From positions 1,054,001-1,118,000 of the forward strand of contig NZ_CP013661.2 in assembly GCF_001465835.2 (NCBI RefSeq): a stretch of DNA of 64,000 nt, given 5' to 3'. Position numbers and translations under genes: made by a program. Positions within the stretch are counted from its first letter, which is position 1. Every line of letters begins with the position of its first letter. The DNA comes from Planococcus kocurii (GTDB taxonomy: Bacteria > Bacillota > Bacilli > Bacillales_A > Planococcaceae). The notes beneath the pieces were generated by a model. That model searched no databases and had not been told where the DNA came from. It worked only from the letters and a program-made list of their open reading frames with translations. Shown here in pieces: positions 18,778 to 27,774 of this stretch.

Positions 18778-21048
18778 TCATCTCTCCGCATCTTTTCTCA
18801 GCCACTTCGCCGTCACCGTATCCGACTCGAGCATCGCTTCCGGTGTTCCCTCAAATAGGATTTCTCCTCCTTTTTTACCGCCACCTGGACCCATTTCGAT
18901 GACCCAGTCGCTTGCCGCGATAAAGTCCAGATTGTGCTCGATGAGGATAACTGAATTCCCTCTGTCAACGAGTCCCTGGAATACAGCTAGTAGATGGGCA
19001 TTGTCTTTTGTGTGCAGCCCCAATGAGGGTTCATCGAGCAAGTAAATCTGTCCTTCTTTTTTCAGGTGACTGGCGAGTTTGAGCCGCTGCACTTCGCCGC
19101 CGCTCAACGAACTGGTCGTCTGCCCGAGTGTCAGGTAGCCCAAGCCGACATCTTTTAAAGTATCCACTTTTTTGACGATTTTTGGCATTTTCAAATAATG
19201 ATTGGTTTCGTCGATCGACAGTTCCAAAATCTCTACGATGTTTTTCCCTAAGTGGCGATACGACAGCGCCTCATCAGAATAGCGCGTCCCTTTGCATGCT
19301 TCGCAAGTAACGGTGACGGGATCTGCGAATGCCACATCCGGCATGGTGACGCCTTTGCCTTCGCAAACAGGACAGGCTCCTATCGAGTTAAAGCTGAACA
19401 AGCCCACAGGCTGTCCTGTCTCTTTGGCAAGAATCGACCGGATGTCATCCATGATCCCCATATAGGTCGCGAGTGTCGAACGGCTCGATGTTCCGATGCT
19501 GCTTTGCCTCACCGAGATAGTTTCGGGGTGATTCTCTATAAACGCGTCAAACATTAACGAACTCTTCCCAGAACCCGACACACCGCAGACCGACACCAGC
19601 ACGTTTTTTGGGATTTCCACACTTACGTTTTTCAAATTATTCGCAGATGCATTGTTGATTGAAAAACTATTTTCTACCTGTCGCGGGGTTTTATTGACAG
19701 CGACTCTATGGTTTAAATCAGTTATCGCGGATGCTTTCTGCAAGCCTTCCTGCGCGCCCTGATAAACTACTCGACCGCCGGTGACACCTGCACCCGGACC
19801 CATTTCGATAATTTCATCCGCTGTTTTGATGACGGCCAAATTGTGCTCGATGACGACGACAGTGTTGTAGTTGTCTCTCAAACTTTTCAGCATGTGCGTC
19901 AGCTTCTCGATTTCTTCTGGATGCAGCCCGGCACTCGGTTCGTCGAATATATACGTGATGTTGTTCAGACTGCTACCTAAGTGGCGCGCAATTTTCACGC
20001 GCTGCGCTTCCCCTCCAGACAAAGTGCCCACTTTTCGCGCCAGACACAAATAGCCAAGTCCCAAATCAACCAGCTGCTTGACACCCGGTAACACCTGCTG
20101 CGCAATCGATGTGCCAACCGGATCGTTGATTTTCCCCAGTTCACCCAGCAAATCCGTCATTTCCAGCCGGTCGTATTGCGCGATATTCAAGCCGTTGATT
20201 TTGCTTTCCAGCACTTTCGGATTCAACCCAGAACCTTCGCAAGTCGGACACGGTGTACGTGCCGTCACCGCTAGCACATCTTCCTGTGACGTTACTTTCA
20301 GTTTCGAGAGGTCACGGTTAATGTACAGACGGATAAACCGGGGAAGAATACCGTCCCATTCGATGTCCCGATTACCTACTTTGTAGTAGTAAGTGCTAAA
20401 TGCCCGCTCGCCTTCCCGCGGACCGTAGACCAGAAGATTGTATTTTTCTTCCGTGTAATCCTTGATGGGAAGATCGGGATCAAACAATCCACCATCCACC
20501 ATCCATCTGCCTTGCCAGCCGGGCGGCGCGAGAGGTCTGAATCTCACCGCGGACTTCCGAAGCGACTTCGAATGATCGATGAGTTTGTGGACATCCGGCG
20601 CAATAATTTCACCAAGTCCACTGCACTCCGGACATTTGCCGAAAGAACTGTCACTCGAAAACTCGGCGGCTGAGCCGATCGACGGGCTGCCGATCCGCGA
20701 AAACAGCAAGCGGATCAACGGATCAATATCCATATAAGTGCCGACCGTCGAACGCGAATTTCCTCTTACCGGTTTCTGTTCGACAACGACCACCGGACTT
20801 AAATGCTGCATCAAGTCGGCACGCGGCCGTTCATACCTCGGCATCTGGTGCCGGATATACAGCGGGTAGTTCAGTGTCATTTGCCTTCTGCTTTCTGTCG
20901 CTAATGTATCAAAAACAACCGAGCTTTTGCCTGAACCCGACAGGCCGGTAAACACATTTATCTTTTCTTTCGGGATATTCAAATCGACATTCTTCAAATT
21001 ATTTTCCTGCAACCCTCTCAGGATGATTTCATCTCTTTTTTCTGCCAT
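18778..21048 (-). CDS. UvrA-like ABC excinuclease subunit, short paralogue
   Basis: Two ABC ATPase modules of UvrA type: GLSGSGKSSVVFDT and GVSGSGKSSLMFDA Walker A motifs, LSGGEAQRVK and LSGGEVQRLK signatures, IFDEPSAGLHPEE and LLDEPSLGLHTKD Walker B motifs. Zinc-ribbon pairs are present (CPECSGLG, CPTCEGSG, CPVCEGKG, CEACKGTR). At 756 residues it is ~200 shorter than housekeeping UvrA, as in the UvrA2 or DrrC-like group often tied to DNA-damaging drug tolerance. No UvrB or UvrC is nearby. Flanked on both sides by R1 copies. Confidence 0.88.
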   Translation of the reverse strand: MAEKRDEIILRGLQENNLKNVDLNIPKEKINVFTGLSGSGKSSVVFDTLATESRRQMTLNYPLYIRHQMPRYERPRADLMQHLSPVVVVEQKPVRGNSRSTVGTYMDIDPLIRLLFSRIGSPSIGSAAEFSSDSSFGKCPECSGLGEIIAPDVHKLIDHSKSLRKSAVRFRPLAPPGWQGRWMVDGGLFDPDLPIKDYTEEKYNLLVYGPREGERAFSTYYYKVGNRDIEWDGILPRFIRLYINRDLSKLKVTSQEDVLAVTARTPCPTCEGSGLNPKVLESKINGLNIAQYDRLEMTDLLGELGKINDPVGTSIAQQVLPGVKQLVDLGLGYLCLARKVGTLSGGEAQRVKIARHLGSSLNNITYIFDEPSAGLHPEEIEKLTHMLKSLRDNYNTVVVIEHNLAVIKTADEIIEMGPGAGVTGGRVVYQGAQEGLQKASAITDLNHRVAVNKTPRQVENSFSINNASANNLKNVSVEIPKNVLVSVCGVSGSGKSSLMFDAFIENHPETISVRQSSIGTSSRSTLATYMGIMDDIRSILAKETGQPVGLFSFNSIGACPVCEGKGVTMPDVAFADPVTVTCEACKGTRYSDEALSYRHLGKNIVEILELSIDETNHYLKMPKIVKKVDTLKDVGLGYLTLGQTTSSLSGGEVQRLKLASHLKKEGQIYLLDEPSLGLHTKDNAHLLAVFQGLVDRGNSVILIEHNLDFIAASDWVIEMGPGGGKKGGEILFEGTPEAMLESDTVTAKWLRKDAER

Positions 21049-21101
21049 AGTGAACTGCCCCTTTTCTGATCAAGTCAGGTAACTAACCTATTGATATAAG
21101 A

Positions 21102-21269
21102 GTTCCCTGTTTTGGTCCCGTTTACACAAGCGTTTATTGGATGAGGAAATGAATAAACCGGAAAAGCCACACCCGCAATGTTGAAGTAGCGAGTGTGGCA
21201 ATCTAGAGCATATAAGATATTGTGTATTGTCGGAATCGATTATAACTTTTTTATACAGATTGCGATTTT
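21102..21269 (+). repeat. R1 repeat, CCACACC subtype
   Basis: Left AGTTCCCTGT, middle GCCACACCCGC ... GAGTGTGGC stem, then TATTGTGTATTGTCGGAATCG and a worn right end TGCGATTTT. Lies between the UvrA-like and HNH-like genes. Confidence 0.8.
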
Positions 21270-21311
21270 ACTCATATGAGTATCTTATTATTAATACCTG
21301 ATGCTAACAAA

Positions 21312-22184
21312 CTACTCCTTTTTGTTATTTTCTTCTCCCCCAAGTTCGGATAGGCTTTCTATATACACCAAAAGTTCATCCAGTATTTCTTCTTTCATAT
21401 ATTTTTTCATTGAGTGGTCGTATTCTTTAAGCGTAATGCAGTTGTTATATAACTCCATTCCATTCTTGTAGTCTATCCGTATAAAATAGCTAGCAGAGAC
21501 TATCTCACTTCTTGAACTCTTATAATGTAATTGCTTTGCATTCTTTATCAAACGTTCTTTTGCGTCTATTCGATTTTGCTTAAGCTGTTCTTGCCATTTC
21601 ATTCTTTTTTCTTCAATTTTCTTTTTTTCATTATAATAATCCACTAAAGTATTAAAATAACTTTCTCCTATCACTTTTTGCATTTCTTTTATCAATTCAA
21701 ACGCTTTTGGAGGCTCTAAGAATGATTTCACATAACATTTTTTCATCCATTCTGGATTAGGCATTTTTGTATCAAGGTACCATTCTTCAATAGTTGGTTT
21801 TAAAAATGCTTCGTAACCTGGATAACCATATTCAGAAGAAGTTGCATTTATTATCAATACATGCAGAATAGTATGCTCGACCAAGTCACAGTATACTAAT
21901 CTATTTTTTCGTTGATTTTCAAAAGGTATCTTATATTCCTTCACAAAATTTTGGTCAGATATTTTCAACCATTTGAGCTCATCTATGTGATGACAGTAAA
22001 GGCCTTCGATTGTTCTTGATGCTTTACCTCTTGTGATGTTTTTTATTTCTCCATTCATAAATCTCTGGTACGAAGATTCCCTAAAATAATCATCTTGTGC
22101 AGGACCGTATTTCTGAAGTAACCAATCAATCGCTTCTTCATAACTCTTAGATAATAAATTCAAGTATTCTTTATAGCTATCCAA
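21312..22184 (-). CDS. Hypothetical protein with HNH-like motif
   Basis: 290 residues, lysine- and glutamate-rich. The segment at residues 62-110 reads YCHHIDE ... NRLVYCDLVEHTILH, giving His65/His66, Asn94, Cys99, Glu103/His104 and His108, the arrangement of a group of Firmicutes HNH-like proteins. Residues ~165-215 look like a charged coiled coil. An endonuclease role is possible but the classical second half of HNH is not clear. The start is TTG with TAGGAGG upstream. It is a single gene between two R1 repeats. Confidence 0.5.
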   Translation of the reverse strand: MDSYKEYLNLLSKSYEEAIDWLLQKYGPAQDDYFRESSYQRFMNGEIKNITRGKASRTIEGLYCHHIDELKWLKISDQNFVKEYKIPFENQRKNRLVYCDLVEHTILHVLIINATSSEYGYPGYEAFLKPTIEEWYLDTKMPNPEWMKKCYVKSFLEPPKAFELIKEMQKVIGESYFNTLVDYYNEKKKIEEKRMKWQEQLKQNRIDAKERLIKNAKQLHYKSSRSEIVSASYFIRIDYKNGMELYNNCITLKEYDHSMKKYMKEEILDELLVYIESLSELGGEENNKKE

Positions 22185-22223
22185 TGATATTTCCTCCTAA
22201 TCTTCGTATAAAGAATTAATATT

Positions 22224-22386
22224 TCGTCCCAGGGAGCGAAACAATTTCCACACAATTTATACAGATGCATAATATGAAAAAGCTGCGCCTTAAACATAGA
22301 CGCAGCGGGTGCAGCAATGTATATGATATAAATTGTAGCGTATTATCCGAATCCTTTAGAATTGTTTCTTTCCCTGGGACGCGATT
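22224..22386 (+). repeat. R1 repeat, GCTGCACC subtype, full length
   Basis: Left TTCGTCCCAGGGAGCGAAAC, ACAATTTATACAGATG, inner stem with GCTGCGCC / GGGTGCAGC, TATAAATTGTAGCG, and right TTTCCCTGGGACGCGATTC. The outer CCCAGGG and CCCTGGG ends are complementary. Confidence 0.9.
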
Positions 22387-22564
22387 CTTTAGAAATAAAA
22401 ATACGAAAGCCGTATCTGTTAACTATTAAGGTTTGTGTATAGAGCTTATTCTTCATGTAATTGTGGTTAATAAACTGAATTCTTTTTAACACGGGTCACG
22501 TTTTTATACTTTGCTTCTTCCTTTCTTTGTTTAAATTGATTTACTTTCTCGCCCTTGCCGGTCT

Positions 22565-23080
22565 TTAAGTTCGGATGACTTTTGTTCCACTCATCCAATC
22601 GTAGAACGACCGGTCTTCTTTTGAGAAAATGGCTGTCAGGATATAAATGAAAATTAATAGATAAATTACTGACCCTATCAACATGAGAGACAGAGGGAAC
22701 TCATCTTCTCCGAGTCTGACTAGCCGATAAACGAGAAAATGCGATAATTCCCAAGGCAAAAATTTGAATATCACTCTGACAGCAGAACGCAAAATACCGG
22801 TCGGTTGCTCGTGTATATCCACGACTCGGATTCGCATTTTCCTTTTTCCATATGTGCCTTTAAACAAAGCGGAGTCACCTATCGCAAAATACAAAGAAAC
22901 CGGCAGCGTCACCAAAAGAAAACCGGTCAATTGCGCAACTCCTGCCGAATCATTAAAGTAATCCTGAAGTTCTGGCGCAAGAACCACTGTCAACAGACCA
23001 ACCAAAATGAGATAAAGAAAAATCCATAGGTAATCTAGGGTGAAAGCTTTTAGCCTGATCCATATTCCTGCTGAATGCAT
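22565..23080 (-). CDS. RDD family membrane protein
   Basis: Three or four membrane helices and the RDD signature: an Arg in IWIRLKAFTLDYLWIF near the start and DRSFYDWMSGTKVI at the end, with the KRKMRIRVVDI loop after the second helix. RDD proteins are small membrane proteins, some linked to sodium/proton exchange or osmotic tolerance; the role here is unknown. ATG chosen over the preceding TTG because GGAAGTGGG is well spaced for either. Single gene between two R1 repeats. Confidence 0.8.
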   Translation of the reverse strand: MHSAGIWIRLKAFTLDYLWIFLYLILVGLLTVVLAPELQDYFNDSAGVAQLTGFLLVTLPVSLYFAIGDSALFKGTYGKRKMRIRVVDIHEQPTGILRSAVRVIFKFLPWELSHFLVYRLVRLGEDEFPLSLMLIGSVIYLLIFIYILTAIFSKEDRSFYDWMSGTKVIRT

Positions 23081-23260
23081 CAACCCACTTCCTTTCTTAC
23101 TTACTATTGTATTCGCTTACTCCCCATCTCTTTCCTTCACATCTTCGTTTTTAAAATAATTCATCAAGGTATACCCAGTTCAACCTTTTATAGAACCTTC
23201 CCTCTATTTCCTATAATCTACAGGTCTTATACAATACACATCAGCAGTTCCCAAATTCCC

Positions 23261-23425
23261 CTTTCCATGTGTTCCGTATAAAACCCACACAATTCATACA
23301 AATGAATAAAGTAGAAAAACCACTCCCGCAGTGTTGATACTACAGGTGTGGCAATGTATGAAGTATAAATTGTCGTGTATTGTCAGAATCGTTTAGAATT
23401 GTTTCTTACACAGGGAAGCGATTTT
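23261..23425 (+). repeat. R1 repeat, CCACACC subtype
   Basis: ACAATTCATACAAATGAATA, CCACTCCCGC / CAGGTGTGG stem, TATAAATTGTCGTGTATTG and right TTACACAGGGAAGCGATT. Its right end runs directly into a headless GGDEF fragment. Confidence 0.85.
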
Positions 23426-23704
23426 TTATGTAAAGCGGGAAATACTGTAGGGAGATGGGGTGGTGAGGAGTTCTTGATCATCTGTCCCGACACCCAAATC
23501 GACGATGCGATTAAACTCTCTTCCAAACTTCGCGAACAATTTGAATGTTATCACTTTCAAGCGGTTGAACGAAAAACATGCAGCTTCGGCGTTACAGCCT
23601 ATATGGAGGGTGACACATTGAACACCTTAGTATCGAGAGCCGACCATGCCCTGTATCAGGCGAAAGATAAAGGACGAAATCGCGTGGAGTATGCACTGAC
23701 ATAA
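23417..23704 (+). pseudogene. 3' fragment of a GGDEF (diguanylate cyclase) gene
   Basis: The frame begins inside the R1 right end and encodes NTVGRWGGEEFLIICPD, then CSFGVTAYMEGD and RADHALYQAKDKGRNRVE: the catalytic GGEEF loop and C-terminal half of a GGDEF domain. The N-terminal ~40 percent of the domain, including the nucleotide-binding start, and any sensor region are missing. A good terminator follows. Not expected to make active cyclase. The junction exactly at the repeat end suggests that recombination at R1 removed the front of the gene. Confidence 0.85.
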
Positions 23705-23706
23705 TG

Positions 23707-23747
23707 AAAAGAGTGTGCCATTGGATTTTTGGCACACTCTTTTTTTA
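23707..23747 (+). terminator. Rho-independent terminator
   Basis: AAAAGAGTGTGCC / GGCACACTCTTTTTTT immediately after the stop of the GGDEF fragment; it is the intact terminator of the lost gene. Confidence 0.92.
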
Positions 23748-23770
23748 GAGTTGAATTCAATTGAATTTCG

Positions 23771-23868
23771 TTTTCCTGGAGCAATACAGTTATAGCTAGA
23801 AATGTTTCTTCAATGGATAAGATAGTGTATACCACATAAATTGTCTTGTATATTCAGAATAAATTATT
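23771..23868 (+). repeat. R1 repeat, degenerate
   Basis: Recognisable by TTTTCCTGGAGCAATACAGT on the left and CATAAATTGTCTTGTATATTCAGAAT on the right; the inner hairpin is lost. Confidence 0.5.
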
Positions 23869-23871
23869 TCG

Positions 23872-24032
23872 CTTCCCTGGGAGTTGGACAATTTGTAAAC
23901 AACTTATAAAGATGTATAAAATGAAAAAACCCTACACGAAATGTTGAGGTGTTCAGTATGTCCATGCATAGATTATAGATTGTAGTGTATTGTCAAAATC
24001 TTTTAGAATTGTTTCTTTCCCAGGGGCGCGAT
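23872..24032 (+). repeat. R1 repeat, full length
   Basis: Left CTTCCCTGGGAGTTGGACAA, AACAACTTATAAAGATG, inner stem weak (CCTACACG ... GGTGTTC), then ATTGTAGTGTATTGTC and right TTTCCCAGGGGCGCGAT. Confidence 0.85.
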
Positions 24033-24167
24033 CTCGTTATTCCTTTATGTGTGACAATGCAAATCACAGCATGAGCGGACAAACGGTAACTTTTCTTTTC
24101 CATCCAAATAATAAGTCCAAAACTTCTAAGCAATTCAATTATATTCAATTTCAGCCTTTTCAATTTT

Positions 24168-24331
24168 GCTTCCCAGGAAACGACACAACCCCCAAACAAT
24201 TTATACAGATGAATAATATGAAAAAGCTGCACCTTCAACATAGAAGCAGTGGGTGCAGCAATGTATAGATTATAAATTGTAGTATATTGTCAGAATCGTT
24301 TAGAATTGTTTCTTACACAGGGACGCGATTT
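24168..24331 (+). repeat. R1 repeat, GCTGCACC subtype, full length
   Basis: Left CTTCCCAGGAAACGACACAA, ACAATTTATACAGATG, perfect inner stem GCTGCACC / GGGTGCAGC, TATAAATTGTAGTATATTG, right TTACACAGGGACGCGATT. The right end is of the other subtype, so this may be a chimeric copy. Confidence 0.9.
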
Positions 24332-24375
24332 ACTCTGGGACTTTTACAAATTAATTCAGTTTGAACCACAAAACT

Positions 24376-25605
24376 TTACTTCGGCACATACGCATAAACC
24401 TTACCTTCTTCAGACATCTCTACTAATATCTCAGACGGAATTGCTTGAGCTGTAGCTTGTTGCTGGCTGATCTTTACTGGGGCAAGTTCTTTTAAGCTCT
24501 TCAAGTCCCGATATTTCATTGCTTTTATGCCAAAGTTGACCTTTACTTTATAATTTTCTTCAATACTTCTGACTTTGTCTTCAATATTGTGGATAAGTGA
24601 ATTGTTTTCAACAATCAACTCAGCCAAGGTTTGGGATTTAACATTTATTTCCTGGTAGTTCCTTATTGTGCTTAGATAAGGCTCGTAACATTCTTCTATA
24701 AATTTCACGTTTAAAAGGACAAGTTCTTGTTTATTGTTGAACTGCTCAATGAGTTTTTCATACTCCCTTTTCACTGGAGCTTCACCCCATTTACGAATAT
24801 TTTCATATTCCTTCAACTCTTCAATACTTGCTCCAATTGCTTTAAGATCTTTCATTAGAATTTTCAAATCTTGAAGAGTGTCTGCATAAAAATCTTCTAT
24901 TTTATGGTCCTCCACTCCCCCGAGCGTGATGCCATTTCTTCGGAAACGTTCTATTATTTCTTTAAAATAACTAAATCTCGATTCAATTTCCCCTGCAAAG
25001 TCATTATCTCTATTTTGAATGATGACATCTAATTTTCTTTCAATACTTTTTAATGAACTTTGGATTTCAGCCAATTGTTGTTGTCCGACAACGGCTGTTA
25101 AGAGGCCAAAACTCGCATGTGCAATAATTCCTGGATTGACTTTTTTCACTAATACTCCTTGCTTATAAATACCTTTTACGCCTTCTTTTTTTACCGCAGG
25201 GAGGTATCCTTTGCCGTCTAATCTTTCAATAAGAGTCATGCTCTTATCTTTCAAACCTTTTACAACCTCTGGGCTAAATTCCACCTTATACGTTTTATAA
25301 TCTTCGATAACCATCGCTCCGGCTGCAAGGGTTTGCTGGATATCTGCCTTCAAAATTGTAGGAATTTCAATTTTTTTGTATTTGCTTTTTACTGTTTCTT
25401 CATTTTGAACTTCTGTCACTTCTGGCATGAATTTTTCACAAGCGTCTTCTTCTATAGCTAATTCATCGTTGTTGATTTCTGTTCTACTTTCTTGACTTGA
25501 TGTTTTTTCAACATCTGATACGGTCACTTTTTTTCTACTAAGATAGGTAAAAAGAACAATTAACAAAATCACCAAAACTGCTGCTATCGGAAAGATATTT
25601 TCCAC
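24376..25605 (-). CDS. Hypothetical membrane-anchored coiled-coil protein
   Basis: A GTG start behind GAGGAGTAAAGT. One N-terminal membrane helix (residues ~4-24) is followed by a short KK stop-transfer and a 380-residue, mostly helical cytoplasmic or extracellular part. Residues ~160-190 are mildly hydrophobic (NPGIIAHASFGLLTAVVG), followed by QSSLKSIERKLDVIIQNRD and further long charged helices. The AHASFGLL segment with the following helices recalls bacterial proteins of unknown role found in accessory islands. I do not recognise a named family. Single gene between R1 repeats. Confidence 0.6.
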   Translation of the reverse strand: MENIFPIAAVLVILLIVLFTYLSRKKVTVSDVEKTSSQESRTEINNDELAIEEDACEKFMPEVTEVQNEETVKSKYKKIEIPTILKADIQQTLAAGAMVIEDYKTYKVEFSPEVVKGLKDKSMTLIERLDGKGYLPAVKKEGVKGIYKQGVLVKKVNPGIIAHASFGLLTAVVGQQQLAEIQSSLKSIERKLDVIIQNRDNDFAGEIESRFSYFKEIIERFRRNGITLGGVEDHKIEDFYADTLQDLKILMKDLKAIGASIEELKEYENIRKWGEAPVKREYEKLIEQFNNKQELVLLNVKFIEECYEPYLSTIRNYQEINVKSQTLAELIVENNSLIHNIEDKVRSIEENYKVKVNFGIKAMKYRDLKSLKELAPVKISQQQATAQAIPSEILVEMSEEGKVYAYVPK

Positions 25606-25943
25606 ACTTTACTCCTCATCTCTTTTGAGCTTTTTGAATACGATTTATTTTAACATTGACGTCATTCATAAAGAGTTTAAAAGAGCTTTCCAGTTTCCTA
25701 AAAAGCTCTTTTTTTCCTTCTATTTAATCCCATTAATTCCCATTCAATCTCTGTGCGCCGCTCAATTATGGATACTTACCTATTGTTATATAAATTCAAT
25801 GGGAATTCTAACTACTGCTGAGATTGCTAGTTTTCTTATGCAGCATAGTTGTATGTCTTGAATTGGATTCAACACAGGGAAGCTGTTTATTAGCGACATG
25901 AGTGAATGGCACTTCAAATTTCATCTTTAATATTATTGGATTT
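25606..25943. other. Intergenic stretch with hairpin and worn R1 copy
   Basis: AAAGAGCTTTCC ... AAAAAGCTCTTTTTTT at 25679-25714 is a terminator-like hairpin on the plus strand with no plus-strand gene left in front of it. A degenerate R1 copy occupies 25747-25890. Confidence 0.5.
25747..25890 (+). repeat. R1 repeat, degenerate
   Basis: Left ATCTCTGTGCGCCGCTCAAT matches the CCACACC-subtype left end and right AACACAGGGAAGCTG matches its right end, at the expected spacing. The middle is not alignable by eye. Confidence 0.5.
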
Positions 25944-26390
25944 TCAATAATTATCATCAATTCCTCTTAAGACTTCTGCTGCATGCCACATATTCTGATC
26001 ATGCTCGGTCATTACACCAGGCCTTCCTTGTATCTCGTCGATAACTTCAACAGGAATACCTGCCCGTTCATTGATCTCTTTAGCATATTGCCGCGTCTTC
26101 TGTAATAACTCTTTCTTCATCCCTTCACCTTGCTGGAGGAGCAATTTACCCGCTTGTTCTTCCCCTTCGCTTGTTTTGATGTTATTCAAAGTAATATTTC
26201 CAATCACATAGGTTTCTTTAATATGGCAAAGTCTGCCAAGCTGAATTGTATCTAAAACATAATGTACACCAGTATCCTCATCATTAAACTCGATAAAGAT
26301 TAATGGATCGGATGAACCATAAAACACTTCAACAACGCCTGATGTAACCCCGATTCTCTTGATTGTTGTTATTAGTTCCTGTTCGACCAT
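25944..26390 (-). CDS. Hypothetical protein, 148 residues
   Basis: ATG chosen because GGAAGTG lies at ideal spacing; a GTG five codons upstream overlaps that ribosome site. The protein is soluble and acidic: a beta-rich first half (GVTSGVVEVFYGSSDPLIFI, VHYVLDTIQLGRLC) and a helical second half (AGKLLLQQGEGMKKELLQKT). I do not recognise the family and no catalytic motif stands out. Single gene between R1 repeats. Confidence 0.6.
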   Translation of the reverse strand: MVEQELITTIKRIGVTSGVVEVFYGSSDPLIFIEFNDEDTGVHYVLDTIQLGRLCHIKETYVIGNITLNNIKTSEGEEQAGKLLLQQGEGMKKELLQKTRQYAKEINERAGIPVEVIDEIQGRPGVMTEHDQNMWHAAEVLRGIDDNY

Positions 26391-26522
26391 TTCAGCACTT
26401 CCCACTCTTCTCTTCGATTGAGTTAAAAAATCTTTGAGAATTCATCTGCGTCGTACATAGCATCGTAGCAACTCGCCATCCGATGATTGTTTGAGGGATA
26501 GCCCCCGACAATCTAATACTTA

Positions 26523-26683
26523 GCTTCCCTGGGAGCGAAACAATTCCCACTCAATTTATACAGATGAATAGTATAAAAAAGTCGCACCCTTCAACATAGA
26601 CGCAACGGGGCAATGTATGTGATATAAATTGTTGTGTATTGTCAGAATCGTTCAGAATTGTTTCTTTCCCAGGGGCGCGTTTT
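26523..26683 (+). repeat. R1 repeat, GCTGCACC subtype, full length
   Basis: Left CTTCCCTGGGAGCGAAACAA, TCAATTTATACAGATG, GTCGCACCC ... GGGG stem partly eroded, TATAAATTGTTGTGTATTG, right TTTCCCAGGGGCGCG. Ten bases separate it from the next copy. Confidence 0.88.
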
Positions 26684-26692
26684 TTAACACCA

Positions 26693-26855
26693 TTCCCCTG
26701 GGAACCGTACAATTTCCCAACAATTTATACGGATTAATAAAAAGAAAAAACCATAGCCGAAATGTTAATGTAGACCTTGTCGCTATGTATACAGTATAAA
26801 TTGAAGTGTATTGTCAATATCGTTTAGAATTATTTCTTTACCTGGGACGCGATTC
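26693..26855 (+). repeat. R1 repeat, full length, tandem with the previous copy
   Basis: Left TTCCCCTGGGAACCGTACAA, ACAATTTATACGGATTAATA, an eroded inner stem, TATAAATTGAAGTGTATTG, right TTACCTGGGACGCGATTC. Confidence 0.88.
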
Positions 26856-26971
26856 TAAATACATGAAGAATCCATTTTTCCCGTAGTTTGTGGATTCTTT
26901 ATTCAATCTCGTGGTACACACGAAATTCTTAGAAGTTCTAGAGCCCATAAAATTCAGTTCCTCATATAGGT

Positions 26972-27538
26972 TTAAACAGTATTATGATTATTCTTCCGCC
27001 GTTTTCGCTTAGGGTAATAAATGAAAATCAGCAGTGGAATCAGCACAACAAAGACAATGGCCAGCACCGGAATCAGGAAAATGGCAATCGGTACTGTCGT
27101 TGCAGTTACATCTTCCACAACGGCGACAGCAGGACTGAGCAGCGCAGTTTCGCTTATCCCTTTAACAGCAGTCACAGTAGTATGTGATGCCGTGGCAACT
27201 CCACCGCCGCCAATAATGGCGATGCTCCATTCTAGCAGCGGATTCATATCTCCGATGAATGACGCTGTCAGCAGGATACCCGCAAGTGCCGCGATCGGTG
27301 TGGCAATAAGTTTCATCATTGACCCGACAGCCGGAATATAGTTAACCGCTACTTCAAATACGATTGCCGCTCCGAAAGCAATCAACGCAGGGGTGCTGCC
27401 GAGCCAGCTAAATCCTTCTGACACGGTAATCCAGTCTGCCCGTTCAAAAACACCGGTAATAAATAAAGGCGTAAAAATCCGGAATCCGACTGTTGCGCTT
27501 AAAGCCAGCCCGATGCATATTGCAAGAATCATCTCCAT
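26972..27538 (-). CDS. DUF4126 family membrane protein
   Basis: The start chosen is the ATG behind AGGAGTGGACCTTCTT, giving MEMILAICIGLALSATVGFR; upstream in-frame codons belong to the R1 flank. Five or so hydrophobic helices, a glycine-rich IIGGGGVATASHTTVTAVKG segment and a basic tail (YPKRKRRKN) fit DUF4126. The family is a predicted integral membrane protein of unknown activity. Single gene between R1 repeats. Confidence 0.8.
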   Translation of the reverse strand: MEMILAICIGLALSATVGFRIFTPLFITGVFERADWITVSEGFSWLGSTPALIAFGAAIVFEVAVNYIPAVGSMMKLIATPIAALAGILLTASFIGDMNPLLEWSIAIIGGGGVATASHTTVTAVKGISETALLSPAVAVVEDVTATTVPIAIFLIPVLAIVFVVLIPLLIFIYYPKRKRRKNNHNTV

Positions 27539-27610
27539 AAGAAGGTCCACTCCTATCCAAAGACTTTTCATCATTATATAGGAGCAGGTTATCAAACGCT
27601 CGTAAATATT

Positions 27611-27774
27611 TCGTCCCAGGGAGCGGAACAATTTGCAAACAATTTATACAGATGAATAATATGAAAAAGCTGCATCTTCAGCATAGATGCAACGGGTGCA
27701 GCAATGTATGTGATATAAATTGTAGTGTATTGTCCGAATCGTTTAGAATTATTTCTTTCCCTGGGACGCGATTC
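27611..27774 (+). repeat. R1 repeat, GCTGCACC subtype, full length
   Basis: Left TTCGTCCCAGGGAGCGGAAC, ACAATTTATACAGATG, GCTGCATC / GGTGCAGC stem, TATAAATTGTAGTGTATTG, right TTTCCCTGGGACGCGATT. Its right end runs directly into a headless IS21 IstB fragment. Confidence 0.92.
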
